This document shows positions 53,058-61,096 of a stretch of 64,000 nt of DNA, piece after piece. Positions within the stretch are counted from its first letter, which is position 1. Each line of letters opens with the position of its first letter. Where the stretch lies: the NCBI RefSeq assembly GCF_015223065.1, contig NZ_JADFBY010000002.1, positions 62,001 to 126,000 of the forward strand. Reading direction: 5' to 3'. The DNA is from Mucilaginibacter sp. JRF (GTDB lineage Bacteria; Bacteroidota; Bacteroidia; Sphingobacteriales; Sphingobacteriaceae). A model generated the notes under the pieces. The model did no database searches. It worked only from the letters and a program-made list of their open reading frames with translations, and was not told the origin of the DNA. The position numbers were made by a program, and so were the translations under genes.

Positions 53058-53134
53058 ATACACAGTCCTATCCTCAAATGATGATGCTCAACCCGAAAAG
53101 TGACGGCGATCATTTTTTTAGCTGAGCCTATTGC

Positions 53135-54760
53135 CTATTTGCCCACCCACTCAAAAACCGGCAGCCTGTTAAGCGGTACATCCTGCTCAATTTTGGCGGG
53201 GCCTTTTATGGTTTTGCCTTTATCATCGCGCCATTTGCCTTTGGGTAGGTATATGGTTTTCTTTTGCTCTTTTGATACTGCCGGGGCTATCAGCAATTTA
53301 TCGCCCAACATAAACTGGCTCTTCACTTCGGCATAACCCTGATCAGGGAATTGGTATTCCATACTGCGTACTATGGGCTGCCCTGTAGCTGCCGATTGTT
53401 TGGCCAGCTGCATAATGTAAGGCGTATGTTTTTTCCTGATCTCCACAGCTTGTTTTACCAGTGCCAGGTTCTCCTTGCTCAGCACCCGCCATGGCGCTAC
53501 CGAGAACTGCATCATAGGCATCAGCGCCGAACATTGTGCCGAACGAACCACCAATTCTTCGTCCAGTTTATCCTTGCCGATGAATGAGCCGTACTCGCCG
53601 CCGCCAATCATATCGGGGCAGGTAAAGTTATAGCCCAGCAAACCGGCCACCGTGATATGCGGTATCAATTTTTGCAGATCGACCCAGGTGTGTTGCTTAT
53701 CGCGCAGGCGTTGTACCAGCGGCTCGCCGGCCATTTTCCACATGGCGCGGTATTCGTTAAGCGGGTAGTTCAACCCGATCTCGCCCCACAGGCGACTATG
53801 CTCATTAGGCGTAACTTTTTTAAACGAGATAGCATCCGCCGGATAAAAATCGGCATCACCTGCATCAAGCTTAAAACCATCCAGGTGGTAGGTGTTCACC
53901 ATGTGATCGAGCCTGCCCTTAAACCACTCCTTAGCCTGCGGATTAGTAAAATCGAGCACGGCGCTATAGCCATTCCACCAGCTGATGATGGCCGGGTTGG
54001 TAGCCTCGTTCCAGGTCTTGGTTTTTTGATCTCCGCTGTACAGTAATAGCTTTTTGCCTAATAATTCGCGGAAAACCTCCGTATCAGGCGATACGAACGG
54101 ACTTATCCATAGCATCACCTTAAAGCCCATTTTGTGCAAACTGTCAACCATCGCGGTAGCATTGCTAAAGCGGTCTTTCCTGAAATCGAACCGGCCATAG
54201 TAATCGGCCCAGTTATCATCAATCATCAGCACCCCGGTAGGGAAACCGTTGGCAACAATATCATGCGCGTATTTAAGTATGTCGGCCTGGTTTTGGTTGT
54301 AAACCAGTTCTATCCAGGTGTTATATTGCGGTCGGCTAAACAACAAGGTATCCGGCAGTTTGCCTTTTGTGGGGAAGTGTTTTTTATTGGCATTGATAAA
54401 TGCTTCCTTTAAATTATGCCCTGTGGAGTCGATCTCGACAGGTTGGCTGTTGCCTGATATCAGTAATTTTCCGCCGCTTACCGTAAACTTAAAAGGCTCA
54501 TCGCTCCACACATATCGCCCTTTGGTTGATAGCAATAGCGGGCTTGCCTGGTTGGTGCCCGTATTAGCGAACAGGTCAAAACTATAACCATCCTTAAACG
54601 GCATGGTATGCGCCTCGTTAACCACGCCACCGTACCATTGCTCACCTTTTTTAATATCAACAGTAATGTTTTGGGCTGATGCTTTACTCGCCATCAACAT
54701 AATAATAACAAGTTTTGATATTGACCGGTAAAACTGGATGGATAGTATAGTTTGGCGCAT
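53135..54760 (-). CDS. Glycoside hydrolase family 31 enzyme (MYORG/NET37-like branch)
   Basis: A 541-residue exported enzyme (signal in MRQTILSIQFYRSISKLVII with cleavage near ASAQ). A beta-sandwich start is followed by the GH31 barrel: NTWIELVYNQNQADILKYAH, IDDNWADYYGRFDFRKDRFS, FKVMLWISPFVSPD, catalytic nucleophile Asp in HLDGFKLDAGD and acid/base in FTCPDMIGGGEYGS. The short form and the MYORG/NET37-like WxxxxYNQ pattern suggest this branch rather than classic alpha-xylosidase. Substrate: an alpha-linked sugar, not resolved. It diverges from the GH95 gene across the double operator at 54855-54893. Confidence 0.88.
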   Translation of the reverse strand: MRQTILSIQFYRSISKLVIIMLMASKASAQNITVDIKKGEQWYGGVVNEAHTMPFKDGYSFDLFANTGTNQASPLLLSTKGRYVWSDEPFKFTVSGGKLLISGNSQPVEIDSTGHNLKEAFINANKKHFPTKGKLPDTLLFSRPQYNTWIELVYNQNQADILKYAHDIVANGFPTGVLMIDDNWADYYGRFDFRKDRFSNATAMVDSLHKMGFKVMLWISPFVSPDTEVFRELLGKKLLLYSGDQKTKTWNEATNPAIISWWNGYSAVLDFTNPQAKEWFKGRLDHMVNTYHLDGFKLDAGDADFYPADAISFKKVTPNEHSRLWGEIGLNYPLNEYRAMWKMAGEPLVQRLRDKQHTWVDLQKLIPHITVAGLLGYNFTCPDMIGGGEYGSFIGKDKLDEELVVRSAQCSALMPMMQFSVAPWRVLSKENLALVKQAVEIRKKHTPYIMQLAKQSAATGQPIVRSMEYQFPDQGYAEVKSQFMLGDKLLIAPAVSKEQKKTIYLPKGKWRDDKGKTIKGPAKIEQDVPLNRLPVFEWVGK

Positions 54761-54854
54761 AGGTAGTTAAATAAGGGTTAATTGTGTTTTAATAAATATG
54801 AACCAAAAGCACGACTAAAAAAAGAGGATGGCGGCTCATAGCCAAAAAAACATC

Positions 54855-54893
54855 AACACAAACGTTTGCATAAGCTACGCAAACGTTTGTGTT
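54855..54893. promoter_or_regulatory. Double LacI/PurR-type operator between GH31 and GH95 genes
   Basis: Arms AACACAAACGTTTGC (54855-54869) and GCAAACGTTTGTGTT (54879-54893) are perfectly inverted around a 9-bp spacer. Each arm holds CAAACGTTTG, itself a palindrome, centred at 54863/54864 and 54884/54885, 21 bp apart. The second closely matches the E. coli PurR consensus ACGCAAACGTTTGCGT. The central CG with symmetrical arms is typical of LacI-family sites. No LacI gene is in the window. Confidence 0.75.
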
Positions 54894-55083
54894 AATTGAT
54901 GCGGATAGGGCAGGTAAGCGCTGTTTTCGGCATTCTGCAATACTGGCTATTGATTAAGTTAAAGTGGCAATTTTTAAGGCGGATAGCTTAGCGGAATAAA
55001 ATGCCGCCGAAATGTGCATCATCCGTATGCCAAAAAAATGTATAATTGAGCTGAATAAACCATTGTAATTCTTGATAATAAGT

Positions 55084-57315
55084 ATGATAAGAAGAATACT
55101 CTACAGCTTTTTATTATTGCTGGCCTGCAAGTTAACCTATGCCCAGCAGCCCGCGCCCAATGCTAATTTATTGTTGTGGGATGATAAGCCCGCCACCGCC
55201 TGGATGACCGAAGCTTACCCTATGGGTAATGGCCGTGTTGGTGGTATGGTGTTTGGCGGCGTTACCGAGGAGCATATACAGTTTAACGAAATAAGCTTGT
55301 GGACGGGCGACGAAAAGGAAACCGGCGCTTACCAGGCCTTTGGTGACCTGTTTATCAGTCTGAAGGGTACCGGCCAGCCCGAAAATTATCGCAGGCAATT
55401 GGATTTGAGCAGGGCTACACAACAAATTACCTATACTGATAAAGGGATAAACTTTAAGCGTGAGTACTTTTGCAGTTTCCCGGCAAAGGTGATGGTGCTG
55501 CGGTTTACGGCTGATAGAAAAGGCGCGTACAATGGTATTATTAAATTAAACGATGCCCACAAAAGTGTTGTTGAGCCTGCCGATATGGGCATGCGTTTTA
55601 GCGGAAAACTTGAAAACGGACTGGCTTATTATGCCGGTTTACAGGTTAAAACCGAAGGCTCGGGCTATATGGTGGTAGGGCCTGATGGCAAGGGCGGTAC
55701 GCAGATCAATATTAAGGATGCCGATTCGTTCACCATCATACTTTCGGCAGCTACCGATTACAGTAACCAGCGTGCCAGCAAATGGCGCGGCGAAGCTCCC
55801 GAAGGTAAGGTTAAGCAGGTGCTGGCTGCCGCTGCGAAACAAAACTATCAGCAGTTGCTGGCCGATCATTTGGCTGATTATCAAAAGTTGTTCAGCAGGG
55901 TAGCTATTGATTTGGGTAAGGGCGATGCGAAAACCGCGGCTTTGCCAACCTATCAGCGCATTATCAATTACAAAAAAACACCTGATGCGCAGTTGGAGAG
56001 CCTGCTGTTTCAGTTTGGCCGATACTTGCTCATCAGTTCATCGCGTAAGGGTGGCTTACCTGCCAACTTACAGGGACTATGGAACGAAAGCAACAACCCG
56101 CCGTGGCGCAGCGATTATCACTCCAACATCAACATACAAATGAATTATTGGCTGGCCGAGCCTACCAACCTTGCCGAATGCCATTTCCCGTACCTCGATT
56201 ACATTAATAGCATGCGCGAGGTTAAAAAGGATAACACCAAAGAGCAATACCCCGGCGTACGCGGCTGGACGGTGAAGACCGAAAACAATATTTTTGGCGG
56301 CGAAAGCTTTTTATGGAACACCCCCGGCAGCGCCTGGTACGTGCAGGATATTTGGGAGCATTACGCCTTTACAAGAGATAAAGCCTATCTTAAAAACTTT
56401 GGCTACGCTATAATAAAAGAGATAGTAGAATTTTGGGATGATCACCTGAAAAAACGCCCCGATGGTACATTGGTAGCGCCTGACGGCTGGTCGCCGGAGC
56501 ATGGGCCGCATGAGGATGGCGTTACTTATGATCAGGAAATTATTTATGACCTGTTCACCAACTACATTGAAGCCGCGGATGTGCTCGGTGTTGATAAACC
56601 TTACCGCGATCATGTGGCTGATATGCGCGCGCATCTGCTAAAACCTAAAATTGGTAAGTGGGGTCAGCTACAGGAGTGGGAAACCGACCGAGATGATCAG
56701 CAGGATAAGCACAGGCATGCTTCGCATTTATTCGCGCTGCATCCCGGCAGGCAAATAAGTATCAGCACCACGCCCGATCTGGCCAAGGCCGCCCGTGTAA
56801 GCCTTGAAGCAAGGGGCGATGAATCAACCGGATGGTCAATGGCATGGAAGATGAATTTTTGGGCACGCCTGCACGATGGCGACCACGCCTATCGCATACT
56901 CAATAACTTTATTACGCTGGTGGGCGGATCGGGAGTGGATTATAACGAGGGCGGCGGTATTTATGCCAACCTGTTTTGCGCGCATCCGCCTTTTCAGATT
57001 GACGGTAACTTTGGCTACGTAGCCGGTGTTGCCGAAATGCTTTTGCAAAGCCAAACCGGTACGCTGGAGCTATTACCCGCCTTACCAAAAGCCTGGCAAA
57101 CAGGCAGCATAAAAGGTTTACGCGCCCGTGGTGGTTTCGAAATATCCGATATGCAATGGAAAGCGGGTAAGCTAACCCGGCTGGTCATCAAATCAACCAC
57201 AGGTGGCGATTGTAAACTGCGTTTACCTAACGTGTTAAAGTATGGCGGCAAAGCCATTGGTAAACAATACAGCTTAAAAACCAAACCCGGCGGGGTTTAC
57301 ACTTTCAGCAATTAA
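55084..57315 (+). CDS. Glycoside hydrolase family 95 alpha-L-fucosidase
   Basis: The ATG at 55084 ([20 protein letters not shown]) gives 743 residues with a signal peptide; a TTG four codons earlier is less likely. The N-terminal beta domain has [20 protein letters not shown] and [10 protein letters not shown]; the (alpha/alpha)6 barrel has [20 protein letters not shown] with catalytic-region Asn, DGWSPEHGP with the acid Glu, and [20 protein letters not shown] with the Asp. GH95 removes terminal alpha-1,2-linked L-fucose (some act on L-galactose), as on xyloglucan or mucin glycans, in the periplasm. Diverges from GH31 across the LacI-type operator. Closed by a perfect palindromic terminator. 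Confidence 0.92.
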   Translation: MIRRILYSFLLLLACKLTYAQQPAPNANLLLWDDKPATAWMTEAYPMGNGRVGGMVFGGVTEEHIQFNEISLWTGDEKETGAYQAFGDLFISLKGTGQPENYRRQLDLSRATQQITYTDKGINFKREYFCSFPAKVMVLRFTADRKGAYNGIIKLNDAHKSVVEPADMGMRFSGKLENGLAYYAGLQVKTEGSGYMVVGPDGKGGTQINIKDADSFTIILSAATDYSNQRASKWRGEAPEGKVKQVLAAAAKQNYQQLLADHLADYQKLFSRVAIDLGKGDAKTAALPTYQRIINYKKTPDAQLESLLFQFGRYLLISSSRKGGLPANLQGLWNESNNPPWRSDYHSNINIQMNYWLAEPTNLAECHFPYLDYINSMREVKKDNTKEQYPGVRGWTVKTENNIFGGESFLWNTPGSAWYVQDIWEHYAFTRDKAYLKNFGYAIIKEIVEFWDDHLKKRPDGTLVAPDGWSPEHGPHEDGVTYDQEIIYDLFTNYIEAADVLGVDKPYRDHVADMRAHLLKPKIGKWGQLQEWETDRDDQQDKHRHASHLFALHPGRQISISTTPDLAKAARVSLEARGDESTGWSMAWKMNFWARLHDGDHAYRILNNFITLVGGSGVDYNEGGGIYANLFCAHPPFQIDGNFGYVAGVAEMLLQSQTGTLELLPALPKAWQTGSIKGLRARGGFEISDMQWKAGKLTRLVIKSTTGGDCKLRLPNVLKYGGKAIGKQYSLKTKPGGVYTFSN

Positions 57316-57317
57316 TA

Positions 57318-57351
57318 CAAAAGGGGCTCAATAATTATTGAGCCCCTTTTG
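57318..57351. terminator. Palindromic terminator after the GH95 gene
   Basis: A 34-bp perfect palindrome: CAAAAGGGGCTCAATAA (57318-57334) and its reverse (57335-57351). T runs on both ends suit termination of both the GH95 gene and the convergent AraC gene. Confidence 0.88.
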
Positions 57352-57386
57352 TATGTGTCAGTTTGTGATTTTTACTTGTATTGATG

Positions 57387-58307
57387 TTATACAGCCTCGG
57401 CAGCCAATTGGTAACTGCTTGGGTTATGGCCTGTATACTGTTTAAAAAAGCGACTAAAGTGCGATGGGGTATCAAAGCCCAGTTTATCCGCCACCTCTTT
57501 AACCGTATATTTCGCGGCTGATAGCCAGTACTGCGCCTCGCGAAATAAGTGCTGATGAATATGATGCAAAGGGCCTATACCAGTTTCGGCCTTAATTACT
57601 TCGCTTAAATACTTAGGGCTTACAAAAAGGCGGTCGGCATATTCCTGTACGGTGCGCATCTCCAAAAAGTGGGCATCAACCAAAGCGGCGAACTGGCGGG
57701 TGAGTTGTTGTGCCCGGGTTTCGTGCAGCTCGGCGGCGGGTTGGTTATGGCAAAAGCGGTAGCCTTGCAGCAGCAGTTCAATAAACGTTAGCTGTATCAT
57801 TTCGGCCTGAAATTGCTTGGGCAATGCCAGTTCCTTCTCCAGTTTAATAAACAGCTCTTTTATGGCATGCTGCCTGTCGGGCTGTAACTCGCATTGCGGC
57901 GCGGCTTTTTCACGTTGACTGAGCAATTCCTCAATACCGGCCTGCTTTACCAAGCCCTTACGCAACAATCCCGGCCCGAACGACAGGCGGTAACCCCGCA
58001 GATCAGCCGATGCAAGGGTGAAATCAGGTATATGTCCCGGCGGTAACAATAAAATGCTGCCTGCATGCAGGTCGTAGGTTAGGTCGCGGGCTACAACGGT
58101 GCCGTGTCCCTGAAAAATAAAAATGAGGTGGTGGTCAATAAGCGACAGATCAGCAGGCAGAGCCTCAGTAAATTCGAGGCGTGATAGCGTAAGCGGGCTG
58201 CTTACATAGTGCTTGGGTAACCTCGGCACAGCCAATGTTTCGGACTGATGGTATATGCCCGGTTGCCTGTCTAATGCTATCGCATCAGTTTTGTAGAGTT
58301 TACTCAT
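57387..58307 (-). CDS. AraC family transcriptional regulator
   Basis: A 306-residue regulator. An N-terminal cupin-like sensing part (about 20-130, HLIFIFQGHGTVVARDLTYD, LHAGSILLLPPGHIPDF) is followed by a C-terminal pair of helix-turn-helices: VQEYADRLFVSPKYLSEVIK and VKEVADKLGFDTPSHFSRFF with KQYTGHNPSSYQ. It lies convergent with GH95, so it may or may not regulate the glycosidases, whose operator is of LacI type. Ligand unknown. Confidence 0.92.
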   Translation of the reverse strand: MSKLYKTDAIALDRQPGIYHQSETLAVPRLPKHYVSSPLTLSRLEFTEALPADLSLIDHHLIFIFQGHGTVVARDLTYDLHAGSILLLPPGHIPDFTLASADLRGYRLSFGPGLLRKGLVKQAGIEELLSQREKAAPQCELQPDRQHAIKELFIKLEKELALPKQFQAEMIQLTFIELLLQGYRFCHNQPAAELHETRAQQLTRQFAALVDAHFLEMRTVQEYADRLFVSPKYLSEVIKAETGIGPLHHIHQHLFREAQYWLSAAKYTVKEVADKLGFDTPSHFSRFFKQYTGHNPSSYQLAAEAV

Positions 58308-58406
58308 ATATAAATATTACAGGTAGCAAAAGAAGCGGCTTTGGGCAAAATAATGGTAACAGAAAATTCATAATTGGGTTAAAGTAATGTCACGGCTCAC
58401 AAAAAA

Positions 58407-58430
58407 AGCCTGCCGTTTTATCGGCAGGCT
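58407..58430 (-). terminator. Rho-independent terminator of the outer membrane barrel gene
   Basis: AGCCTGCCG (58407-58415) and CGGCAGGCT (58422-58430) pair around 6 nt; on the minus strand a run of T follows. Confidence 0.9.
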
Positions 58431-58460
58431 CTCCTTTCATAGGTATTAGTTTAGCGAGAA

Positions 58461-59039
58461 TTATAAGCCAAAAGTGTAAGCTACACGCAGTGCAAACAGG
58501 TTGTTGCTTTTACCATTGTCGGTAAATTTGCTGTTGCCCTCAAAACGTACACCGGCATCAAGGTAGTTGTTACCGCCAACGTTAAACAGGTAACCTACCT
58601 GCGGCGCGTAAACAAACGCTGCTGATTTGGTTGCGCCAACATCGCTTTTGTTAGTTAAGAAAGCGGCACCGGCCTCACCCTGTACGTAAAAGTTACTTAC
58701 CGGGAAGTATTTTAAACCTGCTTTAGCTGGTATAAGTTGCAGATCTTCGCCGGTTACGCCATTAATTTCTTTAGCGAAGTAGTTTTGAAAACCACCATTA
58801 ACGGTTACATAAAGTTGCTCTTTCAGGATAGGGAATTCAGCCTGAACCGAACCGCCTAAGCTCCAGTTAAAGCTATCGTGAAAGCTACCTACAGGCAAAC
58901 CAAAATCGGGGCCAACGCTTAAGCGTATACCTGAACCTGTTGTGGTTGATTTTGAGCCACCATCCTGAGCTTGAGTAGAAATTGTTAATAATGATACGAA
59001 TGCAAGTGTCAGTGCACTTAGTTTAATTAAATTTTTCAT
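58461..59039 (-). CDS. Outer membrane beta-barrel protein
   Basis: A 192-residue protein with signal peptide (MKNLIKLSALTLAFVSLLTI, cleavage near TQAQ) and alternating strands over the rest: GIRLSVGPDFGLPVGSF, LYVTVNGGFQNYFAKEI, VQGEAGAAFLTNKSDVG, YLDAGVRFEGNSKFTD, and a C-terminal FALRVAYTFGL that ends in an aromatic/Leu as outer membrane barrels do. It fits the small porin-like OMP_b-brl family in Bacteroidota. It is monocistronic with its own promoter and a long structured leader. Confidence 0.87.
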   Translation of the reverse strand: MKNLIKLSALTLAFVSLLTISTQAQDGGSKSTTTGSGIRLSVGPDFGLPVGSFHDSFNWSLGGSVQAEFPILKEQLYVTVNGGFQNYFAKEINGVTGEDLQLIPAKAGLKYFPVSNFYVQGEAGAAFLTNKSDVGATKSAAFVYAPQVGYLFNVGGNNYLDAGVRFEGNSKFTDNGKSNNLFALRVAYTFGL

Positions 59040-59093
59040 TTTGTGTTCTTCTATTAGTTGCTTCTCCTTTTTAATGGGATCGGCTTTGTTTTT

Positions 59094-59129
59094 AGGTAAT
59101 GTTGCGGTGCCGGCCGCCGCGTATTACCT
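59094..59129 (-). promoter_or_regulatory. Structured leader hairpin of the barrel gene
   Basis: AGGTAAT (59094-59100) and ATTACCT (59123-59129) form a stem that encloses GCGG/CCGC (59104-59107 and 59117-59120). It would lie in the leader RNA of the outer membrane barrel gene, about 55-90 nt before the ATG. Confidence 0.5.
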
Positions 59130-59173
59130 GGTTTTATTAGCAATTGTGCTATGCCAATTATTTATTGACGGTA

Positions 59174-59205
59174 CAAAGGTATACCGGCCCGGCAGGGTGG
59201 GCAAT
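59174..59205 (-). promoter_or_regulatory. Promoter of the outer membrane barrel gene
   Basis: Read on the minus strand, TACCTTTG (59174-59181) matches TAnnTTTG and ATTG (59202-59205) can serve as the -33 element, with a 20-bp spacer. The leader would be about 130 nt. Confidence 0.6.
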
Positions 59206-59291
59206 TCCTAAAATCCGGTTTGGCTAACCAATTTTTCCGTAAAGTGTCAGCAATTCGTAATCACCGGGCTAAAACGTTATAAAATGATGGG

Positions 59292-59981
59292 ATGGCGGTA
59301 TTAAAAAATTTTCTTAACGGTAATTTAACACAACAAGCCTTAGTGTATAATTTACAAAGCGATACCTTTGCGCCCGTGATCGCAATCCCTAATACTGAAT
59401 TTAATGAGCTGTTCGCGGCGGTACAAAATGATGATACCATCGCTTTTAAGCAGCTCTATCAAAAGTATTGGAAAGCGCTGTACATATCGGCCTGCAAGCG
59501 TATTGATGATGATGCCGCGCAGGATATGGTGCAGGAAGTAATGGTAACCTTATGGAAACGCCGTAATGCCATCACCATTGAATCGGCTGATGATCTGGAG
59601 CGCTATCTGCACACGGCGCTTAAGTACCGCATCGTATCGTATTTTGCTTATGATGCGCAGGTTACCTCCATTCCCGAATGGTTTGATATCACCTTTGACC
59701 CACATATTGAATCGGCCTATGATGCCCGCCAGCTACAGGAGGTTATCAACAGCGAGGTTAACCTGATGCCCCAGCGCATGCAGCTTATATTTAACCTCAG
59801 CCGGCAGTACGATCTGTCCATTGCCGATATTGCCTCTCAACTCAACCTCTCCGAACAAACGGTAAAAAACCAGCTTACCATGGCCATGAAACGCCTGCGT
59901 GTAAGCCTTAGCCGTTACCTGCAAAATGATCTGGCTATATGCTCGGCCATTGCCTATCTGCTTTTTGGAGTTAATAATTAA
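59292..59981 (+). CDS. ECF-family RNA polymerase sigma-70 factor
   Basis: A 229-residue ECF sigma factor. Sigma region 2 (about 45-110, AFKQLYQKYWKALYISACKR, DMVQEVMVTLWKRR) and region 4 (about 155-205, MPQRMQLIFNLSRQYDLSIA, LNLSEQTVKNQLTMAMKRLR) are joined by a short linker; the extra 40 residues at the N terminus are common in the Bacteroidota starch/FecI-like group. It is followed by a FecR-type anti-sigma gene and a SusC-type receptor, the usual FecI/FecR/receptor arrangement for signal transduction across the envelope. Confidence 0.93.
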   Translation: MAVLKNFLNGNLTQQALVYNLQSDTFAPVIAIPNTEFNELFAAVQNDDTIAFKQLYQKYWKALYISACKRIDDDAAQDMVQEVMVTLWKRRNAITIESADDLERYLHTALKYRIVSYFAYDAQVTSIPEWFDITFDPHIESAYDARQLQEVINSEVNLMPQRMQLIFNLSRQYDLSIADIASQLNLSEQTVKNQLTMAMKRLRVSLSRYLQNDLAICSAIAYLLFGVNN

Positions 59982-60048
59982 TTAATATAAAGTTTACGTA
60001 CTTGGTATGGTACCAAAATCTATTTCCATGGATATGGATGTATAGATA

Positions 60049-60993
60049 ATGGAAAAAATCAGGAAGATATTTAAACGTTACCTCAAAGGCAAGGCTACCC
60101 CGGCACAGCAACAACAGGTTGACGACTGGTACCAAAGGCTTGGCGAACAAAAACAGGTAAACCTTACCGGCAGCGATGAAAAGCTGCTGGAAGAAAAAAT
60201 ATGGCAGCGTATTGAGCCGCAGCTGCAACCGCGGCACCAGGTGCGTTCGCTGTATTTCTATCTTAAGGTTGCCGCCAGTATAGTTGTGGTGGCAGGTGCA
60301 GGCTTATGGCTGGGTATGGATAAACTGAAGCCGGGCAACGCATCCGCGCAGCTAAACTACCAGGAGTATGTTACCGGTATTGGCCAGCGCAGGCAGCTAA
60401 CTTTGGGCGATAGCTCGGTAATTATACTTAACGCTGCATCAAAGCTGCGTGTGTACGATGGTTATGACACCCTGCGCCGTATAGACCTGGTTGAGGGCGA
60501 GGCTTTTTTTGATGTACACCACAATCCCAAAGCACCATTTTATGTACATACCGGCAATGTTACCACCCGTGTGTTAGGTACCGCTTTTGATATTAAGGCT
60601 TACAAAAAGCTTAACAAACTTTCGGTATCGGTACTGCGTGGCAAGGTGCGGGTTTATGATACTGAGCACGATCTGGCTATGCTTATCAAGCAGCAGCGTG
60701 TTACCTACAACCTGCTTACCGGTAAAAGTGATGTGCAAACCTTTGGCGAAGATGTTACCGCCTGGCGCGATGGTAAGCTACTTTTTAAGGATTATGATTT
60801 TAATGAAGTGGCCCTGGCCATGGAGAATTACTATGGGGTAAAGGTTATAGCTGCCGATAAGCGCGTAACCAAAGGCCGTTATACCGCTACTATGCCAAAC
60901 GCGCTCACGGCCGAAAAGGCTGCCGAGGTGCTGGCATCAATACATCATTTAAAAATTAAACACAGGAGGGACACTATAGAATTTAGCCGATAG
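60049..60993 (+). CDS. FecR family anti-sigma factor
   Basis: A 314-residue membrane protein. Residues 1-70 are the cytoplasmic anti-sigma part; one membrane segment (about 68-86, YFYLKVAASIVVVAGAGLWL); then the periplasmic FecR domain (GQRRQLTLGDSSVIILNAAS, GEAFFDVHHNPKAPFYVHTG, VTTRVLGTAFDIKAYKKLNK) and a DUF4974-like end (EVALAMENYYGVKVIAADKR). It holds the sigma factor until the TonB-dependent receptor's N-terminal domain signals substrate. It lies 67 bp after the sigma gene. Confidence 0.93.
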   Translation: MEKIRKIFKRYLKGKATPAQQQQVDDWYQRLGEQKQVNLTGSDEKLLEEKIWQRIEPQLQPRHQVRSLYFYLKVAASIVVVAGAGLWLGMDKLKPGNASAQLNYQEYVTGIGQRRQLTLGDSSVIILNAASKLRVYDGYDTLRRIDLVEGEAFFDVHHNPKAPFYVHTGNVTTRVLGTAFDIKAYKKLNKLSVSVLRGKVRVYDTEHDLAMLIKQQRVTYNLLTGKSDVQTFGEDVTAWRDGKLLFKDYDFNEVALAMENYYGVKVIAADKRVTKGRYTATMPNALTAEKAAEVLASIHHLKIKHRRDTIEFSR

Positions 60994-61005
60994 ACTCAAA
61001 AAAAA

Positions 61006-61056
61006 GAAGGCTCTGCTGCAACAAAGCCTTCCATAGTAAGCCGCTGCAACGGCTTA
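61006..61056 (+). promoter_or_regulatory. Two tandem hairpins in the leader of the SusC gene
   Basis: GAAGGCT (61006-61012) pairs with AGCCTTC (61025-61031), then TAAGCCG (61037-61043) pairs with CGGCTTA (61050-61056). Both loops contain CTGCAA. No T run follows, so they look regulatory or stabilising rather than terminating. Confidence 0.5.
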
Positions 61057-61096
61057 ACGCTTATAATTCATTTCACAAACTAAAGCCATACAATGT

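Noticed and set aside
54855..54893. Inverted repeat as a simple terminator of the GH31 or GH95 gene
   Set aside because: It lies between divergent starts, not gene ends, and lacks a T run; the CAAACGTTTG cores fit operators.
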